A stretch of DNA of 64,000 bases. Origin: Hippophae tibetana (Eukaryota > Streptophyta > Magnoliopsida > Rosales > Elaeagnaceae). The stretch lies in assembly GCA_037013495.1 (NCBI GenBank), contig JAZDXN010000025.1:310001-374000 (forward strand). The letters are read 5' to 3'. The stretch's first letter is position 1; the number at the start of each line of letters is the position of its first letter. Positions 10,250 through 24,065 of this stretch are shown here, piece by piece. The position numbers and the translations under genes were made by a program. The notes beneath the pieces were generated by a model that was not told the DNA's origin, ran no database searches, and worked only from the letters and a program-made list of their open reading frames with translations.

Positions 10250-12790
10250 TTCAATAGGGCTATACAGGAGATATTGGTGCCAACCTAGGTTTGATTATTT
10301 ATATTTTCAATCAGTCTCTATTCTTCAAAAAAAATAATAGAAAAGAAAAGGAAAGAGGATGTCGTTCATATTTTCAAAAATAAAAAAACATTTGGTAAAT
10401 ATGAGTTACAACTTTCAACGGAGTTAACTTTTGACTCGGGTATCGAAACCACTATTATAATATATCAAACCGAAACTCGTATGAAATTACACAATATATT
10501 TTGGTCGTGCCAAGGAAAATATTTTTTGTACCCAAATTACATCGTTTACACCACTTACCGCGTGTTTAAAGTTTTTGACGCACCATTTTCAATTTACTTA
10601 CTTCTAGTTTAATTCAATAGAGCAATATAGGAGATATTGGTGCCAACATAGGTTTGATTATTTATATTTTCAATCAATCCCTATTCTTCAAAAAAAAAAA
10701 ATAAGAGAAGAGAAAAAGAAAGAGGATGTCGTTCATATTTTCAAAAACAAAAAAGCATTTGTTAAATATGAGTTACAACTTTCAATAGCGATAACTTTTA
10801 ACTCGGGTATCGAAAATACTATTATAATATATCAAAACGAAGCTCGTATGAAATTACACAATATATTTTGGTCGCGCCAAGGAAAATCGTTTTTGTACAC
10901 AAATTACATCGTTTACATTATTTATCGTGTGTTTAAAGTTTTTGAAGCACCGTTTTCATTTCACTTACTTCTGGTTTAATTCAATAGGGCTATACAGAAG
11001 ATATTGGTGCCAACCTAGGTTTGATTATTTATATTTTCAATCAACCCCATTCTTCAAAAAAAATAAGAGAAGAGAAAAAGAAAGAGGATTCCGTTCATAT
11101 TTTCAAAAACAAAAAATCATTTGGTAAATATGAGTTATAACTTTCAATGCAGATAACTTTTGACTCGTGCATCGAAAACACTATTATAATATATCAAATC
11201 GAAGCTCGTATGAAATTACACAATATATTTTGGTCGCGCCAAGGAAAATCGTTTTTGTACTCAAATTACATCGTTTACATCAGTTATCGAGTGTTTAAAG
11301 TTTTTGAAGCACCGTTTTCATTTTACTTCTGGTTTAATTCAATAGGGCTATACAGGAGATATTGGTGCCAACCTAGGTTTGATTATTTATATTTTCAATC
11401 AGTCTCTATTCTTCAAAAAAAATAATAGAAAAGAAAAGGAAAGAGGATGTCGTTCATATTTTCAAAAATAAAAAAACATTTGGTAAATATGAGTTACAAC
11501 TTTCAACGGAGTTAACTTTTGACTCGGGTATCGAAACCACTATTATAATATATCAAACCGAAACTCGTATGAAATTACACAATATATTTTGGTCGTGCCA
11601 AGGAAAATATTTTTTGTACCCAAATTACATCGTTTACACCACTTACCGAGTGTTTAAAGTTTTTGACGCACCATTTTCAATTTACTTACTTCTAGTTTAA
11701 TTCAATAGAGCAATATAGGAGATATTGGTGCCAACATAGGTTTGATTATTTATATTTTCAATCAATCCCTATTCTTCAAAAAAAAAATAAGAGAAGAGAA
11801 AAAGAAAGAGGATGTCGTTCATATTTTCAAAAACAAAAAAGCATTTGGTAAATATGAGTTACAACTTTCAATGGAGATAACTTTTAACTCGGGTATCGAA
11901 AACACTATTATAATATATCAAAACGAAGCTCGTATGAAATTACACAATATATTTTGGTCGCGCCAAGGAAAATCGTTTTTGTACACAAATTACATCGTTT
12001 ACATCATTTATCGTGTGTTTAAAGTTTTTGAAGCACCGTTTTCATTTCACTTACTTCTGGTTTAATTCAATAGGGCTATACAGGAGATATTGGTGCCAAC
12101 CTAGGTTTGATTATTTATATTTTCAATCAACCCCATTCTTCAAAAAAAATAAGAGAAGAGAAAAAGAAAGAGGATGTCGTTCATATTTTCAAAAACAAAA
12201 AATCATTTGGTAAATATGAGTTATAACTTTCAATGCAGATAACTTTTGACTCGTGTATCGAAAACACTATTATAATATATCAAATCGAAGCTCGTATGAA
12301 ATTACACAATATATTTTGGTCGCGCCAAGGAAAATCGTTTTTGTACTCAAATTACATCGTTTACATCAGTTATCGAGTGTTTAAAGTTTTTGAAGCACCG
12401 TTTTCATTTTACTTACTTCTGGTTTAATTCAATAGGGCTATACAGGAGATATTGGTGCCAACCTAGGTTTGATTATTTATATTTTCAATCAGTCTCTATT
12501 CTTCAAAAAAAATAATAGAAAAGAAAAGGAAAGAGGATGTCGTTCATATTTTCAAAAATAAAAAAACATTTGGTAAATATGAGTTACAACTTTCAACGGA
12601 GTTAACTTTTGACTCGGGTATCGAAACCACAATTATAATATATCAAACCGAAACTCGTATGAAATTACACAATATATTTTGGTCGTGCCAAGGAAAATAT
12701 TTTTTGTACCCAAATTACATCGTTTACACCACTTACCGAGTGTTTAAAGTTTTTGACGCACCATTTTCAATTTACTTACTTCTAGTTTAA
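7342..12790 (+). repeat. Five A-B-C trimers
   Basis: Monomer starts are 7342 A, 7710 B, 8068 C; 8431 A, 8796 B, 9158 C; 9521 A, 9888 B, 10250 C; 10613 A, 10980 B, 11338 C; and 11701 A, 12066 B, 12428 C. B at 7710 and 10980 are only 358 bp because one of two adjacent TTAC units is missing near the end. B at 9888 has the AATTTCATC, GTAATCG, GAAGAACC tail that elsewhere usually precedes a type D monomer. Confidence 0.94.
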
Positions 12791-13518
12791 TTCAATAGAG
12801 CAATATAGGAGATATTGGTGCCAACATAGGTTTGATTATTTATATTTTCAATCAATCCCTATTCTTCAAAAAAAAAAATAAGAGAAGAGAAAAAGAAAGA
12901 GGATGTCGTTCATATTTTCAAAAACAAAAAAGCATTTGTTAAATATGAGTTACAACTTTCAATAGAGATAACTTTTAACTCGGGTATCGAAAACACTATT
13001 ATAATATATCAAAACGAAGCTCGTATGAAATTACACAATATATTTTGGTCGCGCCAAGGAAAATCGTTTTTGTACACAAATTACATCGTTTACATTATTT
13101 ATCGTGTGTTTAAAGTTTTTGAAGCACCGTTTTCATTTCACTTACTTCTGGTTTAATTCAATAGGGCTATACAGAAGATATTGGTGCCAACCTAGGTTTG
13201 ATTATTTATATTTTCAATCAACCCCATTCTTCAAAAAAAATAAGAGAAGAGAAAAAGAAAGAGGATTCCGTTCATATTTTAAAAAACAAAAAATCATTTG
13301 GTAAATATGAGTTATAACTTTCAATGCATATAACTTTTGACTCGTGCATCGAAAACACTATTATAATATATCAAATCGAAGCTCGTATGAAATTACACAA
13401 TATATTTTGGTCGCGCCAAGGAAAATCGTTTTTGTACTCAAATTTCATCGTTTACATCAGTAATCGAGTGTTTAAAGTTTTTGAAGAACCGTTTTCATTT
13501 TACTTACTTCTGGTTTAA
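10250..13518 (+). repeat. 3.27 kb nine-monomer duplication, copy 2
   Basis: This is the directly adjacent second copy of 6979-10249, in the same orientation and with the same variant order. Copy 1 has a private change, TTCTCGTTT near 8786, where copy 2 has TTCTGGTTT. The copies have therefore begun to diverge. Confidence 0.9.
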
Positions 13519-14970
13519 TTCAATAGGGCTATACAGGAGATATTGGTGACAACCTAGGTGTGATTATTTATATTTTCAATCAGTTTCTATTCTTCAAAAA
13601 AAATAATAGAGAAGAAAAGGAAAGAGGATGTCGATCATATTTTCAAAAATAAAAAAACATTTGGTAAATATGAGTTACAACTTTCAACGGAGTTAACTTT
13701 TGACTCGTGTATCGAAAACACTATTATAATATGTCAAACCGAAGCTCGTAGGATATTACACAATATATTTTGGTCGCGCCAAGGAAAATCGTTTTTGTAC
13801 TCAAATTACATCATTTACATCAGTTATCGTGTGTTTAAAGTTTTTGAAGCACCGTTTTCATTTCACTTACTTCTGGTTTAATTCAATAGGGCTATACAGG
13901 AGATATTGGTGCCAACATAGGTTTGATTATTTATATTTTCTATCAATCCCTATTCTTCAAAAAAAAATAAGAGAAGAGAAAAAGAAAGAGGATGTCGTTC
14001 ATATTTTCAAAAACAAAAAAGCATTTGGTAAATATGAGTTACAACTTTCAATGGAGATAAATTTTAACTCGGGTATCGAAAACGCTATTATAATATATCA
14101 AAACGAAGCTCGTATGAAATTACACAATATATTTTGGTCGCGCCAAGGAAAATCGTTTTTGTACACAAATTACATCGTTTACATCATTTATCGTGTGTTT
14201 AAAGTTTTTGAAGCACCGTTTTCATTTCACTTACTTCTGGTTTAATTCAATAGGGCTATACAGGAGATATTGGTGCCAACCTAGGTTTGATTATTTATAT
14301 TTTCAATCAACCCCATTCTTCAAAAAAAATAAGAGAAGAGAAAAAGAAAGAGGATGTTGTTCATATTTTCAAAAACAAAAAATCATTTGGTAAATATGAG
14401 TTATAACTTTCAATGCAGATAACTTTTGACTCGTGTATCGAAAACACTATTATAATATATCAAATCGAAGCTCGTATGAAATTACACAATATATTTTGGT
14501 CGCGCCAAGGAAAATCGTTTTTGTACTCAAATTACATCATTTACATCAGTTATCGAGTGTTTAAAGTTTTTGAAGCACCGTTTTCATTTTACTTACTTCT
14601 GGTTTAATTCAATAGGGCTATACAGGAGATATTGGTGCCAACCTAGGTTTGATTATTTATATTTTCAATCAGTCTCTATTCTTCAAAAAAAATAATAGAA
14701 AAGAAAAGGAAAGAGGATGTCGTTCATATTTTCAAAAATAAAAAAGCATTTGGTAAATATGAGTTACAACTTTCAACGGAGTTAACTTTTGACTCGGGTA
14801 TCGAAACCACAATTATAATATATCAAACCGAAACTCGTATGAAATTACACAATATATTTTGGTCGTGCCAAGGAAAATATTTTTTGTACCCAAATTACAT
14901 CGTTTACACCACTTACCGAGTGTTTAAAGTTTTTGACGCACCATTTTCAATTTACTTACTTCTAGTTTAA
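12791..14970 (+). repeat. Irregular block A-B-D-A'-B-C
   Basis: Monomer starts are 12791 A, 13157 B, 13519 D, 13882 A', 14246 B and 14608 C. D (363 bp) begins with GTGACAACC and CAGTTTC, then has AATAGAGAAG, TCGTGTATCG, ATGTCAAACC and CATCATTTACATCAG. A' (364 bp) has a run of 9 A, GATAAATTTT and AACGCTATT. This D copy is the most degenerate: it has CTAGGTGTG and CGTAGGATATTAC where others keep CGTATGAAATTAC. The D-A'-B-C order recurs at 29887, exactly 16368 bp away. Confidence 0.88.
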
Positions 14971-17519
14971 TTCAATAGAGCAATATAGGAGATATTGGTG
15001 CCAACATAGGTTTGATTATTTATATTTTCAATCAATCCCTATTCTTCAAAAAAAAAAATAAGAGAAGAGAAAAAGAAAGAGGATGTCGTTCATATTTTCA
15101 AAAACAAAAAAGCATTTGGTAAATATGAGTTACAAATTTCAATGGAGATAACTTTTAACTCGGGTATCGAAAACACTATTATAATATATCAAAACGAAGC
15201 TCGTATGAAATTACACAATATATTTTGGTCACGCCAAGGAAAATCGTTTTTGTACACAAATTACATCGTTTACATCATTTATCGTGTGTTTAAAGTTTTT
15301 GAAGCACCGTTTTCATTTCACTTACTTCTGGTTTAATTCAATAGGGCTATACAGGAGATATTGGTGCCAACCTAGGTTTGATTATTTATATTTTCAATCA
15401 GTCTCTATTCTTCAAAAAAAATAATAGAAAAGAAAAGGAAAGAGGATGCCGTTCATATTTTCAAAAATAAAAAAACATTTGGTAAATATGAGTTACAACT
15501 TTCAACGGAGTTAACTTTTGACTCGGGTATCGAAACCACTATTATAATATATCAAACCGAAACTCGTATGAAATTACACAATATATTTTGGTCGTGCCAA
15601 GGAAAATATTTTTTGTACCCAAATTACATCGTTTACACCACTTACCGAGTGTTTAAAGTTTTTGACGCACCATTTTCAATTTACTTACTTCTAGATTAAT
15701 TCAATAGAGCAATATAGGAGATATTGGTGCCAACATAGGTTTGATTATTTATATTTTCAATCAATCCCTATTCTTCAAAAAAAAAAAATAAGAGAAGAGA
15801 AAAAGAAAGAGGATGTCGTTCATATTTTCAAAAACAAAAAAGCATTTGGTAAATATGAGTTACAACTTTCAATGGAGATAACTTTTAACTCGGGTATCGA
15901 AAACACTATTATCATATATCAAAACGAAGCTCGTATGAAATTACACAATATATTTTGGTCGCGCCAAGGAAAATCGTTTTTGTACACAAATTACATCGTT
16001 TACATCATTTATCGTTTGTTTAAAGTTTTTGAAGCACCGTTTTCATTTCACTTACTTCTGGTTTAATTCAATAGGGCTATACAGGAGATATTGGTGCCAA
16101 CCTAGGTTTGATTATTTATATTTTCAATCAACCCCATTCTTCAAAAAAAATAAGAGAAGAGAAAAAGAAAGAGGATGTCGTTCATATTTTCAAAAACAAA
16201 AAATCATTTGGTAAATATGAGTTATAACTTTCAATGCAGATAACTTTTGACTCGTGTATCGAAAACACTATTATAATATATCAAATCGAAGCTCGTATGA
16301 AATTACACAATATATTTTGGTCGCGCCAAGGAAAATCGTTTTTGTACTCAAATTACATCGTTTACATCAGTTATCGAGTGTTTAAAGTTTTTGAAGCACC
16401 GTTTTCATTTTACTTACTTCTGGTTTAATTCAATAGGGCTATACAGGAGATATTGGTGCCAACCTAGGTTTGATTATTTATATTTTCAATCAGTCTCTAT
16501 TCTTCAAAAAAAATAATAGAAAAGAAAAGGAAAGAGGATGTCGTTCATATTTTCAAAAATAAAAAAACATTTGGTAAATATGAGTTACAACTTTCAACGG
16601 AGTTAAATTTTGACTCGGGTATCGAAACCACAATTATAATATATCAAACCGAAACTCGTATGAAATTACACAATATATTTTGGTCGTGCCAAGGAAAATA
16701 TTTTTTGTACCCAAATTACATCGTTTACACCACTTACCGAGTGTTTAAAGTTTTTGACGCACCATTTTCAATTTACTTACTTCTAGTTTAATTCAATAGA
16801 GCAATATAGGAGATATTGGTGCCAACATAGGTTTGATTATTTATATTTTCAATCAATCCCTATTCTTCAAAAAAAAAAATAAGAGAAGAGAAAAAGAAAG
16901 AGGATGTCGTTCATATTTTCAAAAACAAAAAAGCATTTGTTAAATATGAGTTACAACTTTCAATAGAGATAACTTTTAACTCGGGTATCGAAAACACTAT
17001 TATAATATATCAAAACGAAGCTCGTATGAAATTACACAATATATTTTGGTCGCGCCAAGGAAAATCGTTTTTGTACACAAATTACATCGTTTACATTATT
17101 TATCGTGTGTTTAAAGTTTTTGAAGCACCGTTTTCATTTCACTTACTTCTGGTTTAATTCAATAGGGCTATACAGAAGATATTGGTGCCAACCTAGGTTT
17201 GATTATTTATATTTTCAATCAACCCCATTCTTCAAAAAAAATAAGAGAAGAGAAAAAGAAAGAGGATTCCGTTCATATTTTCAAAAACAAAAAATCATTT
17301 GGTAAATATGAGTTATAACTTTCAATGCAGATAACTTTTGACTCGTGCATCGAAAACACTATTATAATATATCAAATCGAAGCTCATATGAAATTACACA
17401 ATATATTTTGGTCGCGCCAAGGAAAATCGTTTTTGTACTCAAATTACATCATTTACATCAGTTATCGAGTGTTTAAAGTTTTTGAAGCACCGTTTTCATT
17501 TTACTTACTTCTGGTTTAA
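14608..17519 (+). repeat. 2.91 kb eight-monomer duplication, copy 1
   Basis: The unit is C-A-C-A-B-C-A-B. Markers in order: AAAAAGCATTTGG, GGTCACGCC, AGGATGCCG, ATTATCATAT with CGTTTGTTT, GTTAAATTTTGAC, then the GTTAAA/AATAGAG type A. The same series starts again at 17520, 2912 bp later. A shorter third copy runs from 20792. Confidence 0.88.
14971..15699 (+). repeat. A-C dimer
   Basis: A at 14971 (ACAAATTTC variant, GGTCACGCC) is joined to C at 15337 (AGGATGCCG, ending CTAGATTAATTC). The same pair of private variants recurs at 17883-18610. Confidence 0.93.
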
Positions 17520-17882
17520 TTCAATAGGGCTATACAGGAGATATTGGTGCCAACCTAGGTTTGATTATTTATATTTTCAATCAGTCTCTATTCTTCAAAA
17601 AAAATAATAGAAAAGAAAAGGAAAGAGGATGTCGTTCATATTTTCAAAAATAAAAAAGCATTTGGTAAATATGAGTTACAACTTTCAACGGAGTTAACTT
17701 TTGACTCGGGTATCGAAACCACAATTATAATATATCAAACCGAAACTCGTATGAAATTACACAATATATTTTGGTCGTGCCAAGGAAAATATTTTTTGTA
17801 CCCAAATTACATCGTTTACACCACTTACCGAGTGTTTAAAGTTTTTGACGCACCATTTTCAATTTACTTACTTCTAGTTTAA
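15700..17882 (+). repeat. Two A-B-C trimers
   Basis: Monomer starts are 15700 A, 16067 B, 16429 C, 16792 A, 17158 B and 17520 C. Marker variants are ATTATCATAT and CGTTTGTTT in the first A, GTTAAATTTTGAC in the first C, AGGATTCCG and GCTCATATG in the second B, and AAAAAGCATTTGG in the last C. Confidence 0.93.
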
Positions 17883-20429
17883 TTCAATAGAGCAATATAG
17901 GAGATATTGGTGCCAACATAGGTTTGATTATTTATATTTTCAATCAATCCCTATTCTTCAAAAAAAAAATAAGAGAAGAGAAAAAGAAAGAGGATGTCGT
18001 TCATATTTTCAAAAACAAAAAAGCATTTGGTAAATATGAGTTACAAATTTCAATGGAGATAACTTTTAACTCGGGTATCGAAAACACTATTATAATATAT
18101 CAAAACGAAGCTCGTATGAAATTACACAATATATTTTGGTCACGCCAAGGAAAATCGTTTTTGTACACAAATTACATCGTTTACATCATTTATCGTGTGT
18201 TTAAAGTTTTTGAAGCACCGTTTTCATTTCACTTACTTCTGGTTTAATTCAATAGGGCTATACAGGAGATATTGGTGCCAACCTAGGTTTGATTATTTAT
18301 ATTTTCAATCAGTCTCTATTCTTCAAAAAAAATAATAGAAAAGAAAAGGAAAGAGGATGCCGTTCATATTTTCAAAAATAAAAAAACATTTGGTAAATAT
18401 GAGTTACAACTTTCAACGGAGTTAACTTTTGACTCGGGTATCGAAACCACTATTATAATATATCAAACCGAAACTCGTATGAAATTACACAATATATTTT
18501 GGTCGTGCCAAGGAAAATATTTTTTGTACCCAAATTACATCGTTTACACCACTTACCGAGTGTTTAAAGTTTTTGACGCACCATTTTCAATTTACTTACT
18601 TCTAGATTAATTCAATAGAGCAATATAGGAGATATTGGTGCCAACATAGGTTTGATTATTTATATTTTCAATCAATCCCTATTCTTCAAAAAAAAAATAA
18701 GAGAAGAGAAAAAGAAAGAGGATGTCGTTCATATTTTCAAAAACAAAAAAGCATTTGGTAAATATGAGTTACAACTTTCAATGGAGATAACTTTTAACTC
18801 GGGTATCGAAAACACTATTATCATATATCAAAACGAAGCTCGTATGAAATTACACAATATATTTTGGTCGCGCCAAGGAAAATCGTTTTTGTACACAAAT
18901 TACATCGTTTACATCATTTATCGTTTGTTTAAAGTTTTTGAAGCACCGTTTTCATTTCACTTACTTCTGGTTTAATTCAATAGGGCTATACAGGAGATAT
19001 TGGTGCCAACCTAGGTTTGATTATTTATATTTTCAATCAACCCCATTCTTCAAAAAAAATAAGAGAAGAGAAAAAGAAAGAGGATGTCGTTCATATTTTC
19101 AAAAACAAAAAATCATTTGGTAAATATGAGTTATAACTTTCAATGCAGATAACTTTTGACTCGTGTATCGAAAACACTATTATAATATATCAAATCGAAG
19201 CTCGTATGAAATTACACAATATATTTTGGTCGCGCCAAGGAAAATCGTTTTTGTACTCAAATTACATCGTTTACATCAGTTATCGAGTGTTTAAAGTTTT
19301 TGAAGCACCGTTTTCATTTTACTTACTTCTGGTTTAATTCAATAGGGCTATACAGGAGATATTGGTGCCAACCTAGGTTTGATTATTTATATTTTCAATC
19401 AGTCTCTATTCTTCAAAAAAAATAATAGAAAAGAAAAGGAAAGAGGATGTCGTTCATATTTTCAAAAATAAAAAAACATTTGGTAAATATGAGTTACAAC
19501 TTTCAACGGAGTTAAATTTTGACTCGGGTATCGAAACCACAATTATAATATATCAAACCGAAACTCGTATGAAATTACACAATATATTTTGGTCGTGCCA
19601 AGGAAAATATTTTTTGTACCCAAATTACATCGTTTACACCACTTACCGAGTGTTTAAAGTTTTTGACGCACCATTTTCAATTTACTTACTTCTAGTTTAA
19701 TTCAATAGAGCAATATAGGAGATATTGGTGCCAACATAGGTTTGATTATTTATATTTTCAATCAATCCCTATTCTTCAAAAAAAAAAAATAAGAGAAGAG
19801 AAAAAGAAAGAGGATGTCGTTCATATTTTCAAAAACAAAAAAGCATTTGTTAAATATGAGTTACAACTTTCAATAGAGATAACTTTTAACTCGGGTATCG
19901 AAAACACTATTATAATATATCAAAACGAAGCTCGTATGAAATTACACAATATATTTTGGTCGCGCCAAGGAAAATCGTTTTTGTACACAAATTACATCGT
20001 TTACATTATTTATCGTGTGTTTAAAGTTTTTGAAGCACCGTTTTCATTTCACTTACTTCTGGTTTAATTCAATAGGGCTATACAGAAGATATTGGTGCCA
20101 ACCTAGGTTTGATTATTTATATTTTCAATCAACCCCATTCTTCAAAAAAAATAAGAGAAGAGAAAAAGAAAGAGGATGTCGTTCATATTTTCAAAAACAA
20201 AAAATCATTTGGTAAATATGAGTTATAACTTTCAATGCAGATAACTTTTGACTCGTGTATCGAAAACACTATTATAATATATCAAATCGAAGCTCGTATG
20301 AAATTACACAATATATTTTGGTCGCGCCAAGGAAAATCGTTTTTGTACTCAAATTACATCGTTTACATCAGTTATCGAGTGTTTAAAGTTTTTGAAGCAC
20401 CGTTTTCATTTTACTTACTTCTGGTTTAA
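17520..20429 (+). repeat. 2.91 kb eight-monomer duplication, copy 2
   Basis: Marker order is the same as in 14608-17519. The last B here (20068) lacks the AGGATTCCG and GCTCATATG markers. Those markers instead appear in an extra B at 20430, so the boundary to the third copy has been shuffled. Confidence 0.87.
17883..18610 (+). repeat. A-C dimer
   Basis: A at 17883 with ACAAATTTC and GGTCACGCC is followed by C at 18248 with AGGATGCCG and a CTAGATTAATTC end. It is a near copy of 14971-15699. Confidence 0.93.
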
Positions 20430-23337
20430 TTCAATAGGGCTATACAGAAGATATTGGTGCCAACCTAGGTTTGATTATTTATATTTTCAATCAACCCCAT
20501 TCTTCAAAAAAAATAAGAGAAGAGAAAAAGAAAGAGGATTCCGTTCATATTTTCAAAAACAAAAAATCATTTGGTAAATATGAGTTATAACTTTCAATGC
20601 AGATAACTTTTGACTCGTGCATCGAAAACACTATTATAATATATCAAATCGAAGCTCATATGAAATTACACAATATATTTTGGTCGCGCCAAGGAAAATC
20701 GTTTTTGTACTCAAATTACATCGTTTACATCATTTATCGTGTGTTTAAAGTTTTTGAAGCACCGTTTTCATTTCACTTACTTCTGGTTTAATTCAATAGG
20801 GCTATACAGGAGATATTGGTGCCAACCTAGGTTTGATTATTTATATTTTCAATCAGTCTCTATTCTTCAAAAAAAATAATAGAAAAGAAAAGGAAAGAGG
20901 ATGCCGTTCATATTTTCAAAAATAAAAAAACATTTGGTAAATATGAGTTACAACTTTCAACGGAGTTAACTTTTGACTCGGGTATCGAAACCACTATTAT
21001 AATATATCAAACCGAAACTCGTATGAAATTACACAATATATTTTGGTCGTGCCAAGGAAAATATTTTTTGTACCCAAATTACATCGTTTACACCACTTAC
21101 CGAGTGTTTAAAGTTTTTGACGCACCATTTTCAATTTACTTACTTCTAGATTAATTCAATAGAGCAATATAGGAGATATTGGTGCCAACATAGGTTTGAT
21201 TATTTATATTTTCAATCAATCCCTATTCTTCAAAAAAAAAAATAAGAGAAGAGAAAAAGAAAGAGGATGTCGTTCATATTTTCAAAAACAAAAAAGCATT
21301 TGGTAAATATGAGTTACAACTTTCAATGGAGATAACTTTTAACTCGGGTATCGAAAACACTATTATCATATATCAAAACGAAGCTCGTATGAAATTACAC
21401 AATATATTTTGGTCGCGCCAAGGAAAATCGTTTTTGTACACAAATTACATCGTTTACATCATTTATCGTTTGTTTAAAGTTTTTGAAGCACCGTTTTCAT
21501 TTCACTTACTTCTGGTTTAATTCAATAGGGCTATACAGGAGATATTGGTGCCAACCTAGGTTTGATTATTTATATTTTCAATCAACCCCATTCTTCAAAA
21601 AAAATAAGAGAAGAGAAAAAGAAAGAGGATGTCGTTCATATTTTCAAAAACAAAAAATCATTTGGTAAATATGAGTTATAACTTTCAATGCAGATAACTT
21701 TTGACTCGTGTATCGAAAACACTATTATAATATATCAAATCGAAGCTCGTATGAAATTACACAATATATTTTGGTCGCGCCAAGGAAAATCGTTTTTGTA
21801 CTCAAATTACATCGTTTACATCAGTTATCGAGTGTTTAAAGTTTTTGAAGCACCGTTTTCATTTTACTTACTTCTGGTTTAATTCAATAGGGCTATACAG
21901 GAGATATTGGTGCCAACCTAGGTTTGATTATTTATATTTTCAATCAGTCTCTATTCTTCAAAAAAAAATAATAGAAAAGAAAAGGAAAGAGGATGTCGTT
22001 CATATTTTCAAAAATAAAAAAACATTTGGTAAATATGAGTTACAACTTTCAACGGAGTTAAATTTTGACTCGGGTATCGAAACCACAATTATAATATATC
22101 AAACCGAAACTCGTATGAAATTACACAATATATTTTGGTCGTGCCAAGGAAAATATTTTTTGTACCCAAATTACATCGTTTACACCACTTACCGAGTGTT
22201 TAAAGTTTTTGACGCACCATTTTCAATTTACTTACTTCTAGTTTAATTCAATAGAGCAATATAGGAGATATTGGTGCCAACATAGGTTTGATTATTTATA
22301 TTTTCAATCAATCCCTATTCTTCAAAAAAAAAAATAAGAGAAGAGAAAAAGAAAGAGGATGTCGTTCATATTTTCAAAAACAAAAAAGCATTTGTTAAAT
22401 ATGAGTTACAACTTTCAATAGAGATAACTTTTAACTCGGGTATCGAAAACACTATTATAATATATCAAAACGAAGCTCGTATGAAATTACACAATATATT
22501 TTGGTCGCGCCAAGGAAAATCGTTTTTGTACACAAATTACATCGTTTACATTATTTATCGTGTGTTTAAAGTTTTTGAAGCACCGTTTTCATTTCACTTA
22601 CTTCTGGTTTAATTCAATAGGGCTATACAGAAGATATTGGTGCCAACCTAGGTTTGATTATTTATATTTTCAATCAACCCCATTCTTCAAAAAAAATAAG
22701 AGAAGAGAAAAAGAAAGAGGATTCCGTTCATATTTTCAAAAACAAAAAATCATTTGGTAAATATGAGTTATAACTTTCAATGCAGATAACTTTTGACTCG
22801 TGCATCGAAAACACTATTATAATATATCAAATCGAAGCTCATATGAAATTACACAATATATTTTGGTCGCGCCAAGGAAAATCGTTTTTGTACTCAAATT
22901 ACATCGTTTACATCATTTATCGTGTGTTTAAAGTTTTTGAAGCACCGTTTTCATTTCACTTACTTCTGGTTTAATTCAATAGGGCTATACAGGAGATATT
23001 GGTGCCAACCTAGGTTTGATTATTTATATTTTCAATGAGTCTCTATTCTTCAAAAAAAATAATAGAAAAGAAAAGGAAAGAGGATGTCGTTCATATTTTC
23101 AAAAATAAAAAAACATTTGGTAAATATGAGTTACAACTTTCAACGGAGTTAACTTTTGACTCGGGTATCGAAACCACTATTATAATATATCAAACCGAAA
23201 CTCGTATGAAATTACACAATATATTTTGGTCGTGCCAAGGAAAATATTTTTTGTACCCAAATTACATCGTTTACACCACTTACCGACTGTTTAAAGTTTT
23301 TGACGCACCATTTTCAATTTACTTACTTCTAGTTTAA
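18611..23337 (+). repeat. A-B-C trimers with one B-B doublet; third partial copy of the 2.9 kb unit
   Basis: Monomer starts are 18611 A, 18976 B, 19338 C; 19701 A, 20068 B, 20430 B, 20792 C; 21155 A, 21521 B, 21883 C; and 22247 A, 22613 B, 22975 C. Monomers 20792-22974 repeat the marker series of 18248-20429, 2544 bp later. B at 20430 and 22613 are hybrids: B up to GTACTCAAAT, then A-like from CATTTATCGTG onwards. C at 22975 has CAATGAGTCTC and TACCGACTG. Confidence 0.9.
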
Positions 23338-24065
23338 TTCAATAGAGCAATATAGGAGATATTGGTGCCAACATAGGTTTGATTATTTATATTTTCAATC
23401 AATCCCTATTCTTCAAAAAAAAAATAAGAGAAGAGAAAAAGAAAGAGGATGTCGTTCATATTTTCAAAAACAAAAAAGCATTTGGTAAATATGAGTTACA
23501 AATTTCAATGGAGATAACTTTTAACTCGGGTATCGAAAACACTATTATAATATATCAAAACGAAGCTCGTATGAAATTACACAATATATTTTGGTCGCGC
23601 CAAGGAAAATCGTTTTTGTACACAAATTACATCGTTTACATCATTTATCGTGTGTTTAAAGTTTTTGAAGCACCGTTTTCATTTCACTTACTTCTGGTTT
23701 AATTCAATAGGGCTATACAGGAGATATTGGTGCCAACCTAGGTTTGATTATTTATATTTTCAATCAGTCTCTATTCTTCAAAAAAAATAATAGAAAAGAA
23801 AAGGAAAGAGGATGTCGTTCATATTTTCAAAAATAAAAAAACATTTGGTAAATATGAGTTACAACTTTCAACGGAGTTAACTTTTGACTCGGGTATCGAA
23901 ACCACTATTATAATATATCAAACCGAAACTCGTATGAAATTACACAATATATTTTGGTCGTGCCAAGGAAAATATTTTTTGTACCCAAATTACATCGTTT
24001 ACACCACTTACCCAGTGTTTAAAGTTTTTGACGCACCATTTTCAATTTACTTACTTCTAGTTTAA
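23338..24065 (+). repeat. A-C dimer
   Basis: A at 23338 with the ACAAATTTC variant is followed by C at 23703, which has the private change TTACCCAGTG. Confidence 0.93.
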
